A stretch of 64,000 nt of DNA, taken from contig OU015650.1 in the NCBI GenBank assembly GCA_907165275.2, positions 6,788,001-6,852,000 on the forward strand, in the 5' to 3' direction. The DNA comes from Zygaena filipendulae. Lineage: Eukaryota; Arthropoda; Insecta; Lepidoptera; Zygaenidae. The number at the start of each line of letters is the position of its first letter. Position 1 is the stretch's first letter. The position numbers and the translations under genes are program-made. Positions 58,096 to 64,000 of the stretch are shown one piece after another. The notes below the pieces were generated by a model that was given only the letters and a program-made list of their open reading frames with translations, was not told the origin of the DNA and did no database searches.

Positions 58096-58956
58096 AAAGT
58101 CAGACGAGCTCACCGATAAATTAACTCCATAAGTGAGTGGTCACTTGACCTGCTTAGTATTAATTATACTTACGGTCTTATTATTTGTGGCAAAACATTT
58201 AGGTACAGTGTAAATTATAAATATTTTTCTTTAAACCGCACAATGAACTTTGTAAGGAAATTAATGTAGAGGGATGAGGGTTTTCTTTTTATTTCGTTGA
58301 AGTTATAAACGAAATTTAAAAATAAATCATTATAACCCTCGGTGAACAAAGAGAACATATATAAACCAATTCTCAAAGAAACTACTAGGTACTGGACTTA
58401 AAAAAAACAACATAGCTTTAAAGCAATTGAATTAAGGACGAGCAATTGAAACTCAACCTTATTCCTGTAAACTATGAGTGTGTTGTACAAAACTCTTTGA
58501 AGTAGGTATATACCTCGATACAGATGACGTTGGATCATTTGTGTTTTCATCGTTCACCGTTATGGCTAAATTAATTATCAAATTATGTATTTAGCTATAA
58601 ATTGGTACTACATAAGCATAACACTTTCAATTTGTGACATTCATTTGCTTTAGGTACAAGTGGGTATAACACGTCGGAAACTCGTGTTCGGCTTGTTACG
58701 ATAGTGTTAGAGTAGCCGATGTAAATACCTGTCATTATTGACTGTCAATTTCTTATGAGAACCCTGTAAATTGCTCTAATTTGTCATAATGTAGGCACTT
58801 ATTTTTTCAGTATCTTGCCTCTATGTTAGTTTGCTGATAATATGTATATTCATATTACATTACAACAAAGCTAATTTTATGTGGTGGTAATTGGAATAGT
58901 TTAATCCTAATTTGAAACCTATACAGTAATTTTAACATTGTTGGTAACTTGCTATT
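58096..58956. other. AT-rich DNA, nothing gene-like
   Basis: No signal that I can support. Confidence 0.5.
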
Positions 58957-58988
58957 ACACTTTGATCTTAGCCAAAAGGCCGAGAAAC
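58957..58988 (-). pseudogene. U2 snRNA 5'-end fragment
   Basis: Read on the minus strand this gives TTTCTCGGCCTTTTGGCTAA then GATCAAAGTGT. That matches the conserved first 30 or so bases of spliceosomal U2 snRNA with one extra A. The branch-point-pairing region and Sm site do not follow, so it cannot be a functional U2 gene. A truncated retrocopy or a chimera with another RNA is most likely. Confidence 0.75.
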
Positions 58989-59706
58989 TTTCTTGCTATT
59001 TCTATTCTAGACAGATAGAAAGTCAAAGTTGTGCCAAAAGATGGCGTTGCTTTTTATTATTTCAGACTTCCATTTGGCACGACCTTATTTGATTGAAATT
59101 CCCCTGAGCTACTAAAATATGTCTTATTGTTAGAGCTCCTTGAGCATAGACAACATTATTCTTACCTTAAATTTAAAACAAAACGCGTTCACAGTTGTAA
59201 TTTTAATAGGCCTTGTGCGGGTTTGGGCTCTGCATGATCATTACGTATAGATAACAAAGTTTGAATTTTAAATTTCTCTGGTTACGTCCAAGCCTAGACT
59301 ATGAATACTAATCAACGCGCCAATCTCAATGAGCATGGAATGTTTCTTTTTGCACAACTCACACGTAGCTAGAGCTTCATTATTTGTACTACAAAAGAAT
59401 ATAGAGTGGCCTCCAAACGTTTAACTCTTTTTCTACAACAATGAACCCTGAGAGTGCTTTTGACACTAAGTGGTAGAAATACAATCACAATATAGGTACG
59501 TACTTATTCCAAATTACGAAAATGTGAATTGTAGAACCATACGTATAACTGAAAGGTTTATGTATATTTAGTTACTTACGTATATGTGGGTACTCGCGTA
59601 TAATAACACACTTACCTAATTACGCGCAACTTTTTATGCAATTATCCTACTAGGTATGCGATGTATAACAACATATCGTAAGTCAGTTATTTAATCATTT
59701 TATAAA
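58989..59706. other. AT-rich DNA, nothing gene-like
   Basis: An imperfect inverted pair (TTGTGCCAAAAGATGG at 59029 and CCATTTGGCACGACC at 59070) may be a small MITE remnant next to the U2 fragment. Confidence 0.4.
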
Positions 59707-59900
59707 GTTAACAAAAAGAAAGAAGAAGAAGAAAGAAAGACCATTTTTATTTGCATAAAAAATAAAATAAGCAAAATGTAACACGATAATAAAAAAGTTT
59801 TTTTTTATAAATTCAACCCATAAGGAGGCGAAAAGAGTGGAACGAGGGTGAAAAGCTTTAAAAGTAGGTATAAGTAAGAATTCGTGACTATTGTCAACTA
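59707..59900 (-). repeat. Retroelement 3' end with pyrimidine tail
   Basis: Read on the minus strand, GCAAATAAAAATGG leads into a (TTTCT/TTC)n tail (purine run at 59715-59740 on the plus strand). Similar to 12434-12620. The body towards 59900 is unclassified. Confidence 0.4.
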
Positions 59901-60446
59901 ACATTATGTAAACAAGAGTTAAGTTTGCGATTTTATCAACATTTTATTACGTTTTAAAGAAAATATAATTTTCAGAACACTTAAATAAATTTTATCATAA
60001 CCATAATAATATCTCATCAAGCCTTACTATAAATAAGTCGATATCGATATTAAATGGCTCAAGTCCACGGTGGTTATGTTGATTTCTGGTGTTTAATATG
60101 TATCCCCTGAATTATATTACAGTATTATTATTATTTATTATCTATCAGTCTTGAATCACAGTTTTGTAACCATTTTAAACATAATACTTGCATTAGCGGC
60201 TACATAATTTTATCTATGCAAAACTGAACACCGCAGTAAATACTCAAGTAAAGTTTATACAGTGATAGCTAGTTTAAATATTTCACTGATCACATCACAT
60301 ACAATAGGGATGTGGACTACTTTTGAAAAGCAAAATTCTTATTAGTCCGTCAGTTAGAAAATAAAAAAACAATAGACACGTGTTTTTTGCTTTTTCAAAT
60401 AAATTAAAATATACTAACAAATCTAAAAGAAACTTGGATGACATAA
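59901..60446. other. AT-rich DNA, nothing gene-like
   Basis: No signal that I can support. Confidence 0.5.
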
Positions 60447-60641
60447 TATGCTTTTTTTAAAGAAGTGGATCCGGATTTGATGCCTATCTTCGTGGCCAGG
60501 GATTTGCAAAAACTGCCGCCAGCCTCAATCGATCATATTGATACAGTTACTTTGTTAAAAGATGTTACAATGATACGCAACGAAATAAACACTCTCAAAG
60601 AAGAGTGCGTCACTATTCTAGTGGTAATCAGAATCACTTAG
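60447..60641 (+). pseudogene. Decayed retrotransposon ORF fragment (ORF1-like)
   Basis: One frame is open from a stop at 60444-60446 to TAG 60639-60641. It reads PDLMPIFVARDLQKLPPASI, then IDTVTLLKDVTMIRNEINTL and KEEC. The pattern of a short linker followed by a heptad-like stretch (LLKDVTMIRNEINTLKEE) resembles the coiled-coil lead-in of ORF1-type proteins of lepidopteran non-LTR retrotransposons. I recall similar uncharacterised proteins in moths but cannot verify it here. There is no start codon context, the frame breaks off right where SINE-like sequence begins, and no reverse transcriptase is nearby. It is therefore a fragment. Chance is unlikely given the codon-like composition. Confidence 0.5.
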
Positions 60642-60644
60642 GTC

Positions 60645-60715
60645 CACTATCATACCAATCAGGTGTACCACTTGCCCGTTTGCCCTCGATGACATTAAAA
60701 AAAAAATTAAAAAAA
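60645..60715 (+). mobile_element. SINE 3' end, 5'-truncated
   Basis: CCAATCAGGTGTACCACTTG, CCCGTTTGCCCTCGATGACA and an A-rich tail match the 3' end of the full-length SINE at 1899-2260. The tRNA head and most of the body are absent. Confidence 0.75.
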
Positions 60716-60992
60716 TTGATTGAATTCTTTATTTCGAATATAAAAATCAAAAAATTGTCGGGACTCTTATGTCCAAACTTCAAAACTAACTGTGTTGCAT
60801 ACAAACATACGGGTTGAATTTCCAAAAACCTTTTATATCTATTCATAATGCTTGCCTACATCATAAAGCATATCTAAGTTTGTGCTAAATTTCAATTGGT
60901 AGGGTACTTATATGATTTTTAGAAAGCACCCATCAACCATTTACAGATAGGTTTTATCAAGTTAAGCTACAGTTGTTTTAATGACACTACTA
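60716..60992. other. AT-rich DNA, nothing gene-like
   Basis: No signal that I can support. Confidence 0.45.
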
Positions 60993-61239
60993 GTCTTACC
61001 GCCGTACTCAGAGTCGACTTTAATGATTACTTAGTTAAGTATAGATTTTTAAAACAAAATTGCCGCAATCAGACAAGTTTAATAAATGAATGTTAATTGG
61101 CATTTAACTAATTAAGTTACATGTCATTAAATGCCAATTAACATTAATTTACTGAACGTCTCTGATTGCGGCAGTTTTGTTTAAAAAATCTATACTTAAC
61201 TAAGTAATCATTAATGTCGACTCTGAGTGCGGCCGTTAG
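60993..61239. mobile_element. Near-perfect 247-bp hairpin element
   Basis: Arms 60993-61107 and 61127-61239 are complementary over almost their whole length with few mismatches (for example CTCAGAGTCGAC with GTCGACTCTGAG, TTGCCGCAATCAG with CTGATTGCGGCA, and GTTAATTGGCATTTAA with its exact complement). The loop is only about 19 bases. No coding capacity. A foldback-type MITE or recent inverted duplication. A transcript would form long double-stranded RNA. Confidence 0.8.
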
Positions 61240-61490
61240 AACCTATTGAGTGACCCGGTTATGTATAAACTCTCAACCAAAACTGATTCTATAAATTTCA
61301 CCTTCTGAACCAGTAGGTACATACACAGGGCATCGAACGCGGTGAAAGTTACTCGTACGAACAAAACGGGCATGGCTTTGAAAGTTGTCAAAGACAACTT
61401 TCTCGGATTCACATTCAAATTTGAATCTTAACGCATTATGAATAGTGAATGAATCGATTGAAAGGTTCGTAGTGTTGGTATAATATTAGC
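61240..61490. other. AT-rich DNA, nothing gene-like
   Basis: No signal that I can support. Confidence 0.4.
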
Positions 61491-61640
61491 GTAGATTTCA
61501 AATAAAAATACGACGCGTTGCAGACGCGCGCCGCGACGTCCACGTGCGTCTGACTCGGTTTTATTTGCGGCGCCTGTGCTATATATATCAAACTGTAGGT
61601 TGTCTGTGCATATGTTATGTACCTGCTGCCGTCTGCCGCT
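61491..61640. promoter_or_regulatory. GC-rich patch with CACGTG
   Basis: ACGACGCGTTGCAGACGCGC, GCCGCGACGTCCACGTGCG and a following TATATATA form a small CpG-rich island containing one CACGTG E-box. Direction is unknown. Confidence 0.2.
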
Positions 61641-61965
61641 GCGTCTCTATAGCTTCCTTTTAGACACACATCTTTATCTATCTATTCACATAAGAAAAAA
61701 ATAGAATCCGTTTATCCGCACATTGAATATTTTGATCAAAAATTAAGAAGACGATAAAAGAAAACTAACAGAATGAAATAAAATTGTTACCTGTCTCTGA
61801 TGGCATGTATCTCAAAAATTACATATCAGGCCTTTCTAGGATATTTTTTATGCTGGCACTACGTGAAACCGCAGCCACTTAATGGCCTAACGGTTCGGGT
61901 TGCTGGCTATAAGAAGTGGGAGCGGTCGTCATAGATCGCCATCCCAATAGCGCATCGTGGTTCAT
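61641..61965. other. AT-rich DNA with a possible SINE head
   Basis: At 61882-61920 AATGGCCTAACGGTTCGGG contains an A-box-like TGGCCTAACGG, but a B box is not recognisable. It may be a broken tRNA-like SINE head. Confidence 0.35.
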
Positions 61966-62216
61966 ATTATAATAATAATAATCATCTTAATCCACTTCAC
62001 AACACACAGATATACTTGATCCCACAGTAAGCTATTAGATCTTAGCATGTGTCGTAGAAACCAAGCAAACGTGGTATATACTACATAGAATTACATAATA
62101 TGAAAAAGAAAGAAAACCTAGAAAGTGGAACCCTGTGTCCACCCTCACCGGGAATCGAACCCGGAACCTCTTGATTAGCGGATCGGCATGGTGCAACCCA
62201 CTGCGCCAATCGGGTC
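61966..62216 (-). mobile_element. tRNA-derived SINE with (ATT)n tail, second copy
   Basis: Inverted copy of 3848-4112. Minus-strand order is head (ATTGGCGCAGTGGGTTGCAC), B-box arm CCGGGTTCGATTCCCGG, body GGTTTCTACGACACATGC and an (ATT)n tail. About 15% diverged from the first copy by eye. Confidence 0.85.
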
Positions 62217-63135
62217 GGTCGTTATAATGAATACGTATAAGTAATCTGAACTACTGAACCAATTTTGACCTGGTGAATGTACCACCAGGTCAAAATTCTG
62301 TAAACAGAGCTGTTCAGTCGCGAGTCTGGGGAAATGCCTGATGTCCTGATTTTTCACAATCCCTCTGACACGCGAAAGCACTAAAAAGTTCTGTGCAGCA
62401 GTACTAAACAAACTCAGTTCCGCTGAGTGGCGGTTTTTATGAGTGTGTGGAAATTATATAATGTCTCGAGTTGATTTGTTGAACTTATTCCATAACTTAA
62501 CTTTTCCGATTTAACTTATACCTACTATGTAGTGTTATGTAACTATGCCAGAATTGTTCTATAAAGCAGAACTAAACCTTGTGTATACGCACAATCTATG
62601 TGCGAAGGTCTAAGAGAAGAAATTGAAGAATAAATAACCACCGTTTGACCCATGCACCACTTCCTGATTATAAAGAATAAAGAGTTGGAAATGTACATCA
62701 TTGGTGTTTGAAAGAACTATTACTTTTGTAACACATAACAATTGCCTCTGATTGGCTTTATGCAATAACTGTCGCACTAGTTGCACTTCAGTCTGTTTTG
62801 TTTTTTCTCACAACGCAATACATAAAAGCTATTCTTTCAAGATTTTAATCAGTAGGTACATACAAAACCAACATCGACATCATAATTATTATCGATGAGA
62901 TAAGCTCAGCCCAAGTTTTAGTTATTGCATGAATGTTGCAACTCATAAACAAACGGTTAAAATGCAATTATGTATATGAACCTATTTAATATTAACAACT
63001 CATGAATATGGTAACACTGTGAAACTGTATAAAAAGATAATATCTTGAGGCGTTAAGTACGAAGTTTTGTTTGTTTTCTTAGCGTTGCAACTTTATGATC
63101 TGGTGCAACTGCTGTGCGTTGCTATTTATATTACA
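62217..63135. other. AT-rich DNA, nothing gene-like
   Basis: A short inverted pair (TTTTGACCTGGTG at 62263 and CACCAGGTCAAAA at 62282) makes a 13-bp perfect hairpin. No gene evidence. Confidence 0.45.
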
Positions 63136-63455
63136 CTAGCTGTGCTCCGCGGTTTCACCCGCGTGAGTTTCTGAATTCCCGCAGAAACGCCAAAATAGTC
63201 TAATTTACTCCTTATAACATCAGCTAATTAGCAGTGAAAGTCGCGTCAAAATTGGCTAACCATTTCGGAGAATCACCTCCGTGAGTTTCAAATTCCCGCA
63301 TGAACTATTTTTTGCGAAAATAAAAGTAGGCTAGTTACTCCTTATAACATCAGCTATCTGCCAGTAAAAGTCCCGTTAAAATTGATCCAACCGTTTCAGA
63401 GATTAGCCGAAAAAAACTGACTGACAGACATACAAAAATAAAAACCTTTTTTTAT
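63136..63455 (-). mobile_element. Helitron-like element with repeated internal block
   Basis: Starts CTAGCTGTGCTCCGCGGTTT, with ACTCCTTATAACATCAGCTA at about 63208 and again at about 63338, each preceded by a GTGAGTTTC/CCCGCA block. It ends TGACTGACAGACATACAAAA. Two partial units in one orientation. Confidence 0.65.
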
Positions 63456-63549
63456 GTAAGTACCGTATATACTTTCAAATACATTTTGTGAAAAGCTGTT
63501 AAATTGAAATTACAAACAGACACTTCAATTTTATTAATATAATATATAG

Positions 63550-63684
63550 ATCGGAGTGTGGGACAAGAGCGGTGCTTGGGTGCATGTCCTGCCGGCGCCG
63601 TCTGGACGCCCCGATGAGTCACAGGGAAACCCACGCTACATCGTACTCCCCTTTCGTGGAACTAAACGTCGATTTACCCCTTAA
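63550..63684 (+). other. Short GC-rich open frame of unknown nature
   Basis: Between TAG (63547-63549) and TAA (63682-63684) one frame reads IGVWDKSGAWVHVLPAPSGR, then PDESQGNPRYIVLPFRGTKR. It is GC-rich and protein-like against AT-rich flanks, and the AG of the upstream TAG could serve as a splice acceptor, though without a strong pyrimidine tract. It could be a terminal exon or, equally well, part of a dispersed repeat. The product is not recognised. Confidence 0.2.
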
Positions 63685-64000
63685 TTGATGGAAATATACC
63701 CCGTGACATACCCACTCTAATAGCTATAGTCTAAGCCAGCATAGACTGGAAATTAGGGGAGAAACTGCAGGCACAGTGTAAGTACTTTTATCTTTTCGCG
63801 TAGTAGACGTAGTAGTAGAATTCCTTTTGTTATGTGTCAAGTTAATACATAGAAGTATGCCAGTAAAAAATATCTAATATGATTTAAACGGTAAAATGAT
63901 GGAAACAAATAACTACGTATCGTGTGTAAGCTTTATACTACTACTACTGCTACTATAAGGATTAGGATTGTCGCGCATGGTATCTTTCATATTCCGATAT
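63685..64000. other. Unclassified DNA to the window edge
   Basis: A donor-like CAGT|GTAAGT occurs at about 63777. No associated exon is supported. Confidence 0.4.

Noticed and set aside
58957..58988. Functional U2 snRNA gene
   Set aside because: Only the first 30 or so bases are present. The rest of the RNA, including the Sm site, is missing.

Overview
The window is eukaryotic nuclear DNA, almost certainly from a ditrysian moth or butterfly. It is AT-rich and nearly gene-free. It is full of the TAGGTAGGTACCTAC-type microrepeats common in Lepidoptera, and it carries interspersed repeats of the kind known from lepidopteran genomes. These include about 35 whole or broken Helitron-like elements with 5' TC...TAATATTATAAAT ends and 3' CCGCGG...CTAG ends, tRNA-derived SINEs with A and B boxes, many short inverted-repeat elements (MITEs), and LINE/SINE 3' tails ending in ATTT, ATT or pyrimidine runs. 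No complete protein-coding gene, rRNA, functional tRNA or CRISPR array is visible. Almost all open frames of 60-160 codons fall inside repeats or AT-rich DNA and look accidental.

Layout. 1-7 kb: AT-rich DNA with two SINEs, a MITE and one Helitron. 7-20 kb: several large foldback elements (7.3-7.8, 12.2-12.8 and 17.25-18.5 kb) and a broken Helitron 3'-end array at 11.1-11.6 kb. 20-26 kb: a GC-rich patch with a splice-donor-like end (20.05-20.35 kb), opposed tandem Helitron arrays around a GATAA microsatellite (21.37-22.4 kb), and the best gene signal, a CpG-dense promoter-like block followed by a probable non-coding first exon ending in AAG|GTGAGT (25.74-26.11 kb, + strand). 26-48 kb: scattered Helitrons, small hairpins and GC-rich patches, with one possible short terminal coding exon at 41.66-41.74 kb (+). 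48-58 kb: a three-copy MITE family with GGGCCC ends, a hAT-like element with CAGGGCCGG-type ends, and a hAT-type MITE at 57 kb with an exact 8-bp target duplication. 58-64 kb: a U2 snRNA 5'-end fragment, a decayed LINE ORF fragment next to a SINE tail, a 247-bp near-perfect hairpin at 61 kb, a second SINE copy and more Helitrons.

The most economical reading is the upstream region and long introns of one or more + strand genes whose coding exons lie mostly outside the window, filled with non-autonomous DNA transposons. I found no undescribed multigene system. The points most worth a second look are the nested foldback cluster at 17.25-18.5 kb, the head-to-tail Helitron 3'-end arrays, the 61-kb hairpin, and the promoter/first-exon candidate. 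All family assignments were made by eye, without database comparison.
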